64,000 nucleotides of DNA from Myxococcus stipitatus (GCF_038561935.1 NZ_CP102770.1:7626001-7690000), one strand, 5' to 3'. Shown: positions 43,019 to 52,056, counted from the first letter of the stretch. Made by a program: numbers and translations. Notes: a model not told the origin generated them from the letters alone.

Positions 43019-45957
43019 ACGAGCTGTGCGGCAAGCTGGAGTCTTTCATCGACGGGGAGCTGGCACCGGTGGACGCGGAGAACTTCCGCCACCACCTGAC
43101 GCGCTGCCACGCGTGTGAGCTCCGGATGAAGGAACTGCTCGCGCTCGCGCTCCTCGCGGACGATGCCCTCCACTCCACGGGCGACGGGACCCTCTTCGTT
43201 CCGAAGCGACTCCAGCTCCTCAAGCGGAGGAGGACCTGGATGATGATGGTGCCGCTGGCGCTGGCCGCGGGCCTGGCGGCGTGGGTGCTCGTCTCGCGGA
43301 CCAGCTCGGAGCCGGTGTCCTCCGAGCTGTGGCTGGGCCAGTCTCCCGGGCGGACGCTCGAGGCCCGGCTGACGTACCCCAACGCGGACCGGCACCGGCC
43401 CTATGAGGTGATGCGCAGCGGTGGCGACAAGCCCCGCGCGATGTCCCTGCGGGAGCTGGCGAAGCTGGAGGAAGCAGGAGACGAGCGAGGCATCGCGTCC
43501 GCGTACCTGCTGCGGGGGGACGCGGCCCAGGCCCGCGCCTTCCTCGACCGGCTGCCCCCGTCGCCGGACCAGGACTCGGACCAGGCGGTGCTCCTGCTCC
43601 AGCAGGGCGAGCCGGAGCAGGCGCTGGCCCTGCTGGACCGCGCGCTGAAGCAGCGGCCCCAGCATCCGCAGGCCCTGTGGAATCGCGGGCTGGCGCTGAA
43701 GGCGCTGGGGCTCTCGCTGCAAGCGGCGGAGGCGTTCGAGCGGGTGTCCGCGCTGAAGGAGCCCGGCTGGAGCGAGGAGGCCGCGCGGCGCGCCGCCGAG
43801 TTACGGCAGCAGGAGCAGGAGAAGCGCAAGGAGTGGAAGGGCGCGAAGGAGGCGTGCGACCGCATGGTGGCGGGGGGCACGCCTCTCTCGCAGGGACTGG
43901 CGGCGCGGCACCCCGGCCTGTCCCGCCTGTGTTTCTACGATGCCCTGCGCGCAGCCACCTCCACCGCGCGCGTGGACGAGCTGAGGCCCCTGGCCCGGCA
44001 GCTGGACGCGGTGGATGGAGGCTCGCACCTGGATGAGGCGCTCCAGCGCATCTCCCGGGCGGACCTGGGCGCACGCAAGCCCCTCGCCGCGGACTATGTG
44101 CGGCTGACGCGCGGCGAGCTGCCGCCCCCCGCGCTGGACGCGTTGATTGTGAAGCTGCGCGAGGCCCGGCACGACGACCTGCTGCTCGGCACGCTGCTGT
44201 TCCTGAGGGACTCGCGCCAGTTCGAGGAGGAGTACCGCGCGCTCGCGCTGGGGACGAAGGACCCCTGGTTCGCGCTGCTGGCGGAGGAGCGCCAGGCCCG
44301 GGCGGACATCCAGCGCGGCCAGACGCCTCGGGCGCGGACGCGGCTGACCGAGGCCCTTCGCGCCTGTGGCACGGAGTCGCGCTTCAGCTACCGCTGCCTG
44401 GAGCTCCAGCGGAACCTGGCGCTGGTGGAGCGGCAGCTGCACCGCCCCGTGGAGTCGCGCGCGCATGCGCTGGCGGCGCTGGAGCGGGCCCGCGCGAGCC
44501 GGGAGTGGACCAAGGAGTGGCGGCTGCTCCAGGAGCTGGGCCAGGCGGCGCTGTTCCACGGCGATGTGTCACTGGCCCGCGCGTATCTGGAAGAGACCAT
44601 CCAGCGCCTGCCGGAGCGCTGCGAGGACCATGAGTCGGCCTACGCCAACCTCGCCCTCGCCTTCTATCGGACGCTGGACTTCGCGGGTGCCCGGGAGCAG
44701 CTGGACCGCGCGGCGCGGTGTGGACAGCCGCCGTCGCTGGCGCGCGCCTTCGTCATCGCGGACCTGGCCCATACCCAGGAGCGCCGCATCGAGGACGCCG
44801 CGCTCCTGACGAGGGGCCTGGAGGCGCTGCGCGCGGTGCCCTCGCGGCTGGAGACGGCGGGCGAGAGCGCGATGCTGCGCCACATCGAGGGCCGCTTCTT
44901 CGTCGAGCAGGACCGCGGCCGGGGTCAGGAGCTCTTGCGGCGGGCCATCGACGAGGCGGCGCCGCTGCTGGGCTCGGACGTCAACGCGCGCAAGGCGCGG
45001 GTCTACAGCTTCACCTCGCTCATCCTCGATGCCGCGCGGCATGGCGAGTACGAGCGGGCCCTGGCCCTCTTCACCGAGGAGCGCGGCCTGCCTCGCGCGG
45101 AGCACTGCGTGCTGGGCGTGACGGTGGACGACGAGCGCACCGCGCTGGTGGCCCGCGATGCGAAGGGCAAGCTCCTGGGGCACTACGACACGGACCGGCG
45201 CGAGCGGCTGGAGAGCGTGGAGGGTCTGGTGCCCGACGCGCTGGCCGAGGCCCTGCGCCCGTGTGTCACGGTGAACGTGCTGGCGCGTCCGCCCGTGCTG
45301 GGCAAGCCGGGACTCCTGCCGTCGGATATCGCCTGGGCATACCAGGTGGGCCCCTCGCTGGAGGAGACGCAGGGTGCGCCCGGTCCCCGGCTGGTGGTGG
45401 CGGACGTGAATGCGCCCTCGGAGCTGCGCCTTCCCGCGCTGCGTGCATGGAGCCCGGGGAAGGAAGATGGCGCGGGGCTCACGCTGTTGAAGGGGGCCTC
45501 CGCGACGCCCTCCCAGGTGCTTCGTGCGATGCGCGACGCCGCGGAGGTTCAGATTCATGCGCACGGCGTGGTCGACCCGAACGTGGTGGACGGTTCGCTG
45601 CTGGTCCTCTCGCCCGAGGAGCAGGGAGGGCGGTATGCACTGACGGCCGGGGACCTCCAGGGGCATCCGCTTCAAGGAAGGCCCGTGGTGCTCCTGGCGG
45701 CGTGTCACGCGGCGCACAGCAAGGCGTACTTCCATGAGACCTTCGGGCTTCCCGTCGCCTTTGTCGAATCCGGCGCGCGAGCAGTGCTCGCCGCCACGCA
45801 AGAGATTCCCGACGCCGAGGCGTCGGACTTCTTCGAGCCGGTGCTGGCGCGCATTCGCGAGGGACTCCCCGCCGCCCGGGTCCTTCGCGATGCACGGCAG
45901 GACTGGCTTCGCAGCAGGGGAAGCCCCTGGGTTCGCCAGGTGCTTCTCTTCGAATAG
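43015..45957 (+). CDS. membrane anti-sigma factor fused to TPR and CHAT (caspase-like) domains
   Basis: The 980-aa protein combines four parts. Residues 1-40 form a zinc-binding anti-sigma domain with Cys5 and the H27-x3-C31-x2-C34 motif in HLTRCHAC. Residues about 75-94 form one membrane helix (MMMVPLALAAGLAAWVLVS). Residues about 130-740 are helical TPR-like repeats, such as QALALLDRALKQRPQHPQAL and LARAYLEETIQRLPERCED. The last 200 residues form a CHAT domain with the His in QIHAHGVVD (His850) and the Cys in VVLLAACHAAH (Cys897). The late segments GARAVLAATQEIPDAEASDF and LRDARQDWL are also CHAT-typical. CHAT proteins are caspase-like cysteine proteases or their inactive relatives. With the anti-sigma part inside, the protease would be periplasmic. 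It overlaps the sigma gene by 4 bp. Confidence 0.9.
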   Translation: MNELCGKLESFIDGELAPVDAENFRHHLTRCHACELRMKELLALALLADDALHSTGDGTLFVPKRLQLLKRRRTWMMMVPLALAAGLAAWVLVSRTSSEPVSSELWLGQSPGRTLEARLTYPNADRHRPYEVMRSGGDKPRAMSLRELAKLEEAGDERGIASAYLLRGDAAQARAFLDRLPPSPDQDSDQAVLLLQQGEPEQALALLDRALKQRPQHPQALWNRGLALKALGLSLQAAEAFERVSALKEPGWSEEAARRAAELRQQEQEKRKEWKGAKEACDRMVAGGTPLSQGLAARHPGLSRLCFYDALRAATSTARVDELRPLARQLDAVDGGSHLDEALQRISRADLGARKPLAADYVRLTRGELPPPALDALIVKLREARHDDLLLGTLLFLRDSRQFEEEYRALALGTKDPWFALLAEERQARADIQRGQTPRARTRLTEALRACGTESRFSYRCLELQRNLALVERQLHRPVESRAHALAALERARASREWTKEWRLLQELGQAALFHGDVSLARAYLEETIQRLPERCEDHESAYANLALAFYRTLDFAGAREQLDRAARCGQPPSLARAFVIADLAHTQERRIEDAALLTRGLEALRAVPSRLETAGESAMLRHIEGRFFVEQDRGRGQELLRRAIDEAAPLLGSDVNARKARVYSFTSLILDAARHGEYERALALFTEERGLPRAEHCVLGVTVDDERTALVARDAKGKLLGHYDTDRRERLESVEGLVPDALAEALRPCVTVNVLARPPVLGKPGLLPSDIAWAYQVGPSLEETQGAPGPRLVVADVNAPSELRLPALRAWSPGKEDGAGLTLLKGASATPSQVLRAMRDAAEVQIHAHGVVDPNVVDGSLLVLSPEEQGGRYALTAGDLQGHPLQGRPVVLLAACHAAHSKAYFHETFGLPVAFVESGARAVLAATQEIPDAEASDFFEPVLARIREGLPAARVLRDARQDWLRSRGSPWVRQVLLFE

Positions 45958-45992
45958 TCGTCACAACACCCTCTGAGAGCGCACCAAGCCCC

Positions 45993-46565
45993 ATGAAGAA
46001 AAGTCTTCTGCTGGTTCCATTGCTGCTGAGCCTGGCCGCGTGTCGTCACGTCAACACGGTCCCCTCGCCGCAGCAGATTCAGCGCAGCGCACCCGAAGGC
46101 ACGCTCGTGCGCGTCACCCTGCGAGACAGGAACAACCCCACGCGCCTCACCGTCTACACGGTGGACGTGAGCCGAGACGAAATCGTCGCCCAGTCGAACC
46201 AGCGACCGCCGCCGACGCGCAGGCCGCTGGAGGCCCCCGGCACGGAGGCCGCGAGCGAGTCATCCACCTCCTCCATGCAGCAGGCTCCCCCGAACGACCC
46301 GGCGAAGCTCGTGGGCGACGTGGAGCTCTACGTCGACTGCTTCCCCAAGGATGAGAAGGAAGGCTGCATCAACGTGGCGGACCTCAACGACGGAGACCCG
46401 GGTGGCTCCTCCGGCGGTGGCGGCGACCCCACGGGCCACCGTCGCCTGAGCGACAGGGTGAAGCGCCTGGCTGGCCTCACCTACTGGTCCACGCTGGAGG
46501 CGGGCATCCCGACCACCCGCGCCAGGCTGCAGCAGGCCCCCGCTCAGACGCCGGGAGCGAAGTAG
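45993..46565 (+). CDS. lipoprotein of the sigma/CHAT locus
   Basis: The 190-aa protein has a clear lipoprotein signal (MKKSLLLVPLLLSLAAC, lipobox LAAC). It starts 35 bp after the stop of the CHAT fusion on the same strand, so it is probably the third gene of that operon. The central part holds a two-Cys loop (VDCFPKDEKEGCINVADLND), then a Gly/Ser linker and an Arg-rich tail. I recognise no domain. As an exported protein beside a predicted periplasmic protease it is a reasonable partner, regulator or substrate of that protease; this is inference from position only. Confidence 0.7.
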   Translation: MKKSLLLVPLLLSLAACRHVNTVPSPQQIQRSAPEGTLVRVTLRDRNNPTRLTVYTVDVSRDEIVAQSNQRPPPTRRPLEAPGTEAASESSTSSMQQAPPNDPAKLVGDVELYVDCFPKDEKEGCINVADLNDGDPGGSSGGGGDPTGHRRLSDRVKRLAGLTYWSTLEAGIPTTRARLQQAPAQTPGAK

Positions 46566-46590
46566 TCACCCGCCGCTGAAGTCGTCCAGG

Positions 46591-46626
46591 AGGCTCCGGC
46601 CCGCCATGAGCGCGGCGCCGGAGCCT
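46591..46626. terminator. bidirectional terminator between the CHAT operon and the double helicase
   Basis: A perfect 10-bp stem (46591-46600 with 46617-46626) has a 16-base loop that can pair further. It lies between the convergent stops at 46565 and 46635. A short run rich in T follows on the plus strand, fitting an intrinsic terminator for the CHAT operon. Confidence 0.65.
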
Positions 46627-46634
46627 TCGTCGTT

Positions 46635-49600
46635 TCAGGAGGGCACGAGCCCGGCGAGCGTCTCCACGTAGGAGGCCGCCACGCGCAGGAAGCGCGCGCC
46701 CTTCACGCCGGTGAGGTACTGCCGCTTCATCGCGCGCGTCGCGCCCACGTAGAACATGGCCCGGCGGATGCGCTCGTTCTCGCGCGCGTTGCGCTCCTTC
46801 GCGCCGGCCATCCAGTTCTCCACGGTGTCGAGCGCATCCAGGCCCGCGAAGAAGACGACGGGGCACTCGTGCCCCTTGCACGAGAAGACCGTCGTGGCCC
46901 GGACGTGGTCCACGCCGCTGACGCGGAAGTCCGTCACGTCGCGCCCGCCCTTCCCTCCATAGGCATGCGCGGGGACGCCGGCGCGGTTGAGCGCCTCCGT
47001 GTACTGAGACGGCATCACCGGCGCGACGACGAGGATGTCTCCGGGGTGGACGCCCTCCTCGCGGATGAGCCGGGCCACTTCCTTCGCCACCTGCCGGGCC
47101 TCGCTCGCGCCCGACGCGAAGCCTCGCACCTGGGGCAGCACGCCCGCGCGCTCCGTGGACTGCACGCGGTACAGGCCCTCCAGCGTCTCCTCGGGGAGCC
47201 AGAGGAGCCCCTCGCGGGCGAGCTCGCCGGCCTTCATGTACTCGCGCATGCCGGGGTCGCTGGTGCCGTGCTGGCGCATCGGGTCCAGCACCACGTTGAA
47301 GGCGACGTCGAGGATGTCGCGCGTCGCGCGGAAGGTCTCCTTCAGCACCCGGGTGCGGCCCCGGAAGGAGAGCCCCTCGGGGAGCTGCTCCTTGAGCGAG
47401 TCGATGGGCACCTGGCCGTAGACGTTCTGAGAGTCGTCCATGAACAACTGGAGGCAGCGAACCTCCCGGCCGTCCGGCAGCGTGTGCGGGAGCACCAGCG
47501 CGTGGAGCATGGCCAGTGCGTTGGCATCCATGTCCTGCGCCTCGTCGACGAAGACGCCGTCGAACGACGCGGGCTCCACGCGGCGCAGGGCGCCCACGTG
47601 CTTGATGGTGACGCGGGCTCGCAGCGCGCGCGCACGCTCACGCCCCGCGCGCTGGACGATGGCCTCCACGAGCAGCTTGTCCACCAGCGGCGCGAGCGCG
47701 CGGTTGTAGAACGAGACGAGGACTCGCGTGTCCTCGTGCTCCAGCAGGTAGCGCGCCACCCAGTGCGCCAGGACATACGTCTTGCCGCTGCCGGCGACAC
47801 CGCGCACCAGGTGGTGGCCGTCGTCGAAGCGGCGCTCGAAGAGGGACACCTGCTCCTGCGTGAAGAGCGGCCGGGTGGGGCGTGCCCCTTCGATTTCTCC
47901 GCCCAGGCTGGTGGGGGCACTCGGCGGCGGGGGCGGAGGGGGCGGCTGCTTCTGCGGCAGGGGCATCGCCTCCAGTCGCGGCGGTGAACCTGGGAGCACA
48001 CGCAGGCGCGGCAGGAGCGAGAGGAAGCGCTGGGGAATCGTCGCGCCCCGAGCCTCGTCGCGAGACGCGAGCACGAGCAGATAGTCGCGCGCGCGGCTGG
48101 CTGCCACGTTGAGCATGGGCACCAGCGTGTGCGGAGGAAAGGGACGTCCTCCGGCCACGGTGTCCACGAGCACGACGTCGTACTGGGTGCCCTGCTGCCG
48201 GTGGATGGTGGACGCGCTGAACGCATCGCCTCGGAAGCCCGCGGAGGTCCCCAGCCTGCGCAGGAGCGCGGCCTGCGCGCGGTACGGGGTGACACAGAGG
48301 ACGCTCAGGCCCGCGCGCACGGCCTCGCGGGCCAGGGAGACGGCGAGCTCGGCGGACAGCTCGCGCTGATAACCCGAGCCCGTCTCGCCGCGTCCGTGCG
48401 AGAGGCGCTTCGCCTCGCGGCTGAGCCCATCCAGCACCACCCACCCCGCGCGCGTCTGCGCGAACGCGGGCACGGGGGGCGCCTTCTCCGCGCGGGCCTT
48501 GACGATGTCGCCGTCCTGGAGCGCGCCGCCGTAGCAGAAGTGGCTGACGACGCGGGCGATGTCCGGGTGCATGCGGTGCTGGGTGCGCAGCAGCAGCACG
48601 TCCGCGCGCGCGGCGTCCTTCACCGCGTCTTCCAGGTGAGACAGGCCGCTGCCTCGCAGCCACTTCTGGGAGCCTCGTCCAGCGCCCTCGGCGGCGCGGC
48701 TCACGGGACCAATCTGCTTGGGGTCTCCGGCGAGTGTCACCCGCTCCGCCAGAGGCGCCATCAGCGCGGTGGCGGCGCGAGTCACCATGCCGGCCTCGTC
48801 CACCACGAGGCGCGCGAAGGTGCACTTCCCTTCCAGCTCCGACACGAGGCGCAAGGCGCGGTGCACGGTGAGCACCATGAGGGGACAGTCGCCCTTCTCC
48901 GCCTCCTTGAGCGTGGGGTCCTTCATCTTCCCGCGCAGGCCGCGGAGCTCGGCCTGGAGCTTGGCCAGCTCGTGCGCGGGGCCGCCGCGGACGCGCTGGA
49001 GGTACAGCTCGCGCTCGCGCTCCTCGATGCTCGCGCGCAGCTTGCCGCCCTTGGTGTCCTCCAGGGTGACGGTGGGCAGCTTCGCCAGTGCGTCGCTGGC
49101 GCCCGTGCCGCCCCGGAAGATGCTGCGGGCCAGGGGGCGCAGGGGGATGGGCTCGCGCTCGAGCAGCGCGCTGACACGCAACACCAGCTCATCCGCCGCG
49201 CGGTTGGTGGGAGCCACCGCGAGGATGCGCTCGCCAGGGAAGGCGCGCAGGGCGCGGGCGATGAGGTCGGCGACGGCGGTCGTCTTGCCGGTACCGGGAG
49301 GCCCCCAGATGCAGCCCCAGGGCTGGGCCCAGAGCCGGTCCGCCGGAGGAAGCTCCGCGTCCTGGGGACGCATCGCGGCGGCGGGCTCTTCTCCGCTGGC
49401 GCGGCGCAGGGCCTGGGCGAGCGCGGGCTGGCGCTCCTCGTAGGCGGAGGCGGCGGTGCAGAGGGCCTCCGCGAAGTCGTAGGGCCGATAGCACCAGCGG
49501 TCCGCCAAGAGCGCGCGGCGGTCCACGTCGTCGCCATGGTCCGGGGCGGCGAAGACGCGGCCGGACTCGAAGTCGAGGTGGACGACGTCTCCGCCGAAGA

Positions 49601-50123
49601 CACATTCCTCGCCCAGGAAGCCCAGGAGCGAGCCACCGGACCAATCCGGGTCCGCGGCGGGCACGGGGACCAGGGAGATGACGCCGGGACCTTGGAGGCT
49701 GACCTGTCGCGCGTCCTGCAGCAGCTTGGCGCGGTACTGGCTGCGCTCGGACAGGAGGGCTTCGCTCAGGTCCTCCGGGAGGTAGGCGGGAGGCTTCCAG
49801 GCCTCGCGGCGCTTGCCGGTGGCGACGGCGGCCTGCATCGCCTGTCGCTCGGCCGTGGAGACATCCGCGGGCGCGGCCACGTCGCGGGAGGCCGGAGCGG
49901 CGTCAGGGGGCGGCGGCTTCGCGGCACGGCCGCGCGAGCGGGACAGGGCCAACAGCGGATTCGGTGAGCGAGGGAGGTCCTCCGCGCTCGGAGCCGGGGC
50001 AGGAGCCCGCGCTGGCGGGGGAGGCGGGGCATCGTCGTACTCGACGTGAAGCTCCCGGACGGAGTCATCCTCGGGCGAAGCGGAGCGCCCTTCGGGGACG
50101 ACGTTGTGCATCCGGTGCGTCAT
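46635..50123 (-). CDS. protein with two superfamily 1 helicase motors (Upf1-like plus UvrD-like)
   Basis: This 1162-aa protein carries two complete ATPase modules. The first (about 90-700) is Upf1/DNA2-like, with Walker A IWGPPGTGKTTAV (Lys280), motif II VVDEAGM, motif III LAGDPKQIGPV, QHRMHPDIAR, IHRQQGTQYDVVLVD and NVAASRARDYLLVL. A Pro-rich linker follows near residue 720. The second (about 750-1160) is UvrD/HelD-like, with Walker A GVAGSGKTYVLAHW near residue 775, motif II DEAQDMD near 856, TFRATRDI, FSCKGHECPVVFFAG and FYVGATRA. The N-terminal 120 residues are low-complexity Pro/Ala. It should translocate on nucleic acid; whether it serves repair, RNA processing or defence is not known. 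No signal peptide or nuclease motif is visible. Confidence 0.88.
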   Translation of the reverse strand: MTHRMHNVVPEGRSASPEDDSVRELHVEYDDAPPPPPARAPAPAPSAEDLPRSPNPLLALSRSRGRAAKPPPPDAAPASRDVAAPADVSTAERQAMQAAVATGKRREAWKPPAYLPEDLSEALLSERSQYRAKLLQDARQVSLQGPGVISLVPVPAADPDWSGGSLLGFLGEECVFGGDVVHLDFESGRVFAAPDHGDDVDRRALLADRWCYRPYDFAEALCTAASAYEERQPALAQALRRASGEEPAAAMRPQDAELPPADRLWAQPWGCIWGPPGTGKTTAVADLIARALRAFPGERILAVAPTNRAADELVLRVSALLEREPIPLRPLARSIFRGGTGASDALAKLPTVTLEDTKGGKLRASIEERERELYLQRVRGGPAHELAKLQAELRGLRGKMKDPTLKEAEKGDCPLMVLTVHRALRLVSELEGKCTFARLVVDEAGMVTRAATALMAPLAERVTLAGDPKQIGPVSRAAEGAGRGSQKWLRGSGLSHLEDAVKDAARADVLLLRTQHRMHPDIARVVSHFCYGGALQDGDIVKARAEKAPPVPAFAQTRAGWVVLDGLSREAKRLSHGRGETGSGYQRELSAELAVSLAREAVRAGLSVLCVTPYRAQAALLRRLGTSAGFRGDAFSASTIHRQQGTQYDVVLVDTVAGGRPFPPHTLVPMLNVAASRARDYLLVLASRDEARGATIPQRFLSLLPRLRVLPGSPPRLEAMPLPQKQPPPPPPPPSAPTSLGGEIEGARPTRPLFTQEQVSLFERRFDDGHHLVRGVAGSGKTYVLAHWVARYLLEHEDTRVLVSFYNRALAPLVDKLLVEAIVQRAGRERARALRARVTIKHVGALRRVEPASFDGVFVDEAQDMDANALAMLHALVLPHTLPDGREVRCLQLFMDDSQNVYGQVPIDSLKEQLPEGLSFRGRTRVLKETFRATRDILDVAFNVVLDPMRQHGTSDPGMREYMKAGELAREGLLWLPEETLEGLYRVQSTERAGVLPQVRGFASGASEARQVAKEVARLIREEGVHPGDILVVAPVMPSQYTEALNRAGVPAHAYGGKGGRDVTDFRVSGVDHVRATTVFSCKGHECPVVFFAGLDALDTVENWMAGAKERNARENERIRRAMFYVGATRAMKRQYLTGVKGARFLRVAASYVETLAGLVPS

Positions 50124-50146
50124 GACGGGGGCGCGCGAAGGTAGGG

Positions 50147-50164
50147 GACGGGTGGATCCCCGTC
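50147..50164 (-). terminator. short hairpin before the double-helicase gene
   Basis: A 6-bp stem (50147-50152 with 50159-50164) and 6-base loop lies between the DUF3396 gene and the helicase start, both on the minus strand. It may back up the hairpin at 50201-50221. Confidence 0.3.
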
Positions 50165-50200
50165 AATGCACGCGCGGATGGAGGCGCGTGTGAGCGCACA

Positions 50201-50221
50201 GGTGGGGAATCAGTACCCACC
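50201..50221 (-). terminator. hairpin after the immunity gene
   Basis: GGTGGG and CCCACC arms (50201-50206 and 50216-50221) pair across a 9-base loop, 27 bp past the stop of the immunity gene. It is the likely end of the toxin/immunity transcript; no T-run is present. Confidence 0.4.
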
Positions 50222-50247
50222 AGCCAAACAGGAGCCCCATCTGAAAG

Positions 50248-51240
50248 TCAGTCGAGAAAGCGGCGCCACCAGCGGAGGACTTCTTCTTCCGTGTACCCGC
50301 GCCAGCCCAGCGCGTGGTGGGGCCGGAAGACCTCGAGCCAAGGCTCCAGCACTCCCGCCAGCTCACGGTACGAAGGGAGGGCATCCCCCTTCATCAGGTC
50401 TCCCGCCGATGGCCACGGCCCCAGGGTCACCACCGCCGTCCCCGAGTCCCCCACTTCCCCCACAGTGGTCTCAGGAGACAGAAGCCGGGCACGCAGGCCC
50501 GAGACACCCCCAAGGGAATCGAGCAGGGCGGGGCCCAGGAAGTTCACCCAATGGACGCCATCCACGCTGGAGCCCAGCGACTGATGCGACTCAATCCCCG
50601 GCACATCCAGCCCCGGATGGCGCGCAAGCGCGTCTCGCACAAGAGGAAGGACCCTCCCCCGAGGAGCGAACAGGGCCAGTGCCAGTCCCGCATGTCCCGA
50701 GGACAGCGGCAATCCATCCGCCAACGACATGGCCAACTCCCTCACGCGACCAGGGCCATGGAGGAGCAGATACTCCGTCGGCAGCGTGGCGCTCAGGACA
50801 CTGACACTTCCCTCTGGTGCCCGATGTGCGGGGAGACGCGCCTGATAGTGCAGCGAATATCCGTCGTGAGGCGTGAGCCCTCCCCCTGTCAGGGTCCAGG
50901 AATATTCAGCCCGGAGCTTCATCATCCGCTGAGTCCAAGGCGAGTCCACATCACCGAGCCCCTGCACCGACGTACGCGTCTGCAGCGAGGCATGGACACG
51001 TTTCCAGCCTTCGTCCGTCAGAGCGAAGGGCTCCCCGTCATCTTCCGCGTCCCAGCCATGGGCGAGTGCCCCCTCCCCCACTGCCTTCCGATAGAGGTCC
51101 AGCGCCCGCGCCACGCCCGGCGCCAGGTCCGCATGGTCATGCGGCAGGTAAAGCGCGATGCGCACCACCTCCCTCACCAGCAGCCGCTCTCCGTCAGGAC
51201 CCTCCATCGAACGGCGCACGAGGGGAATGTGCTCACCCAT
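50248..51240 (-). CDS. DUF3396 (TsiV-type) immunity protein
   Basis: This 330-aa protein matches the DUF3396 family, now called type VI immunity for VRR-NUC. It has REVVRIALYLPHDHADLAPG near residue 25, LPTEYLLLHGPGRVRELAMS near 150, and SSGHAGLALALFAP near 178. DGVHWVNFLGPALLDSLGGV is near 230, and the C-terminus is VLRWWRRFLD. Family members neutralise nuclease toxins of the PD-(D/E)xK type. No signal peptide is present, so it acts in the cytosol. The ATG at 51240 lies inside the last codons of the toxin gene (8-bp overlap), so the two are made together, as expected for a toxin/immunity pair. Confidence 0.88.
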   Translation of the reverse strand: MGEHIPLVRRSMEGPDGERLLVREVVRIALYLPHDHADLAPGVARALDLYRKAVGEGALAHGWDAEDDGEPFALTDEGWKRVHASLQTRTSVQGLGDVDSPWTQRMMKLRAEYSWTLTGGGLTPHDGYSLHYQARLPAHRAPEGSVSVLSATLPTEYLLLHGPGRVRELAMSLADGLPLSSGHAGLALALFAPRGRVLPLVRDALARHPGLDVPGIESHQSLGSSVDGVHWVNFLGPALLDSLGGVSGLRARLLSPETTVGEVGDSGTAVVTLGPWPSAGDLMKGDALPSYRELAGVLEPWLEVFRPHHALGWRGYTEEEVLRWWRRFLD

Positions 51241-52003
51241 GGTTGACCCCAAGCTGAGGCGTGATGATGGCGGGCGGACAATGTCCACCGAGCGCTTCAT
51301 ATCGCTCCAGTTGCTGCACCACCTCGGGGCTCGCCAGGGGATTGCTCTTGCTGGCGGCTGTGCATGGGAACTTGAAGTCGTAGACGCATTGAACGCGCTG
51401 AAGGTTCTTCGAGGCATGGACCACGATGTCGGGCCTGAGTGAACCGGCCCAGCGGTCCGTCACGACGTACCGCCCCGACACCGGGTCGAGCCGAAAGCGA
51501 GGCTCCACCGAGATGTTGTCGGGAAAGAGCCGAAGCAGCTCGCGCTGAACACATTCGAAGGCTCTTTCATGCTTCATCGTCCCGAGCTCCATGCGGCGCC
51601 GGAGCGGCTTGCCATCCACGTGGCGGACCACCCGTTCACATTCGGCGTCATCGGGCTTCTTTCCCACCCCATATTCCCGTTCGTTGATCTCATGGTCCGC
51701 CGATTGGGCGCACTGGACCAGGATCTGCTCGACGCGCGCCAACTCGGCGGACTCCAGCACTCGATGCAAGGCTCCCAAGCTTCGAACCGCGCCCGCCGCA
51801 CGAGTGAGCCCCGGAACCACGGCCTCACTCCCATGCTGCGTGTAGCACGCGGGATTGCGCAGGCACGCGTTCGTGGCCGAGTCCACGCTCTGCCCATACC
51901 GCGCGGACCGCCCCGGACTCCCATCTCGCGGCACGTGCCGAGGCGTCGTCGCACACGCCAACAGAAGCAGGAGCCCCAAGACCCAACACCGCGACAGCAT
52001 CAT
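51233..52003 (-). CDS. lipoprotein nuclease-toxin candidate (SitA-like)
   Basis: The 256-aa protein has a lipoprotein signal (LSRCWVLGLLLLLAC, lipobox LLAC). A Cys-containing, charged middle region is followed by a C-terminal domain with a PD-(D/E)xK pattern: PD192 in SLRPDIVVHA, then D209-F-K211 in CVYDFKFPC, then QQLERYEALGG, matching the Q-x(3)-Y/W helix of VRR-NUC-like nucleases. A lipoprotein toxin followed by a cytosolic immunity gene is the layout of myxobacterial SitA toxins, which pass between kin by TraA/B outer-membrane exchange. No SitB-like gene lies upstream. The start may be either of two adjacent Met codons, at 52003 or 52000. Toxicity is inferred. Confidence 0.72.
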   Translation of the reverse strand: MMLSRCWVLGLLLLLACATTPRHVPRDGSPGRSARYGQSVDSATNACLRNPACYTQHGSEAVVPGLTRAAGAVRSLGALHRVLESAELARVEQILVQCAQSADHEINEREYGVGKKPDDAECERVVRHVDGKPLRRRMELGTMKHERAFECVQRELLRLFPDNISVEPRFRLDPVSGRYVVTDRWAGSLRPDIVVHASKNLQRVQCVYDFKFPCTAASKSNPLASPEVVQQLERYEALGGHCPPAIITPQLGVNHG

Positions 52004-52056
52004 GACCTGCCATCTCCCTGGAAACTCGGACCTCGTCACCCAGGGACCGTATCCGC

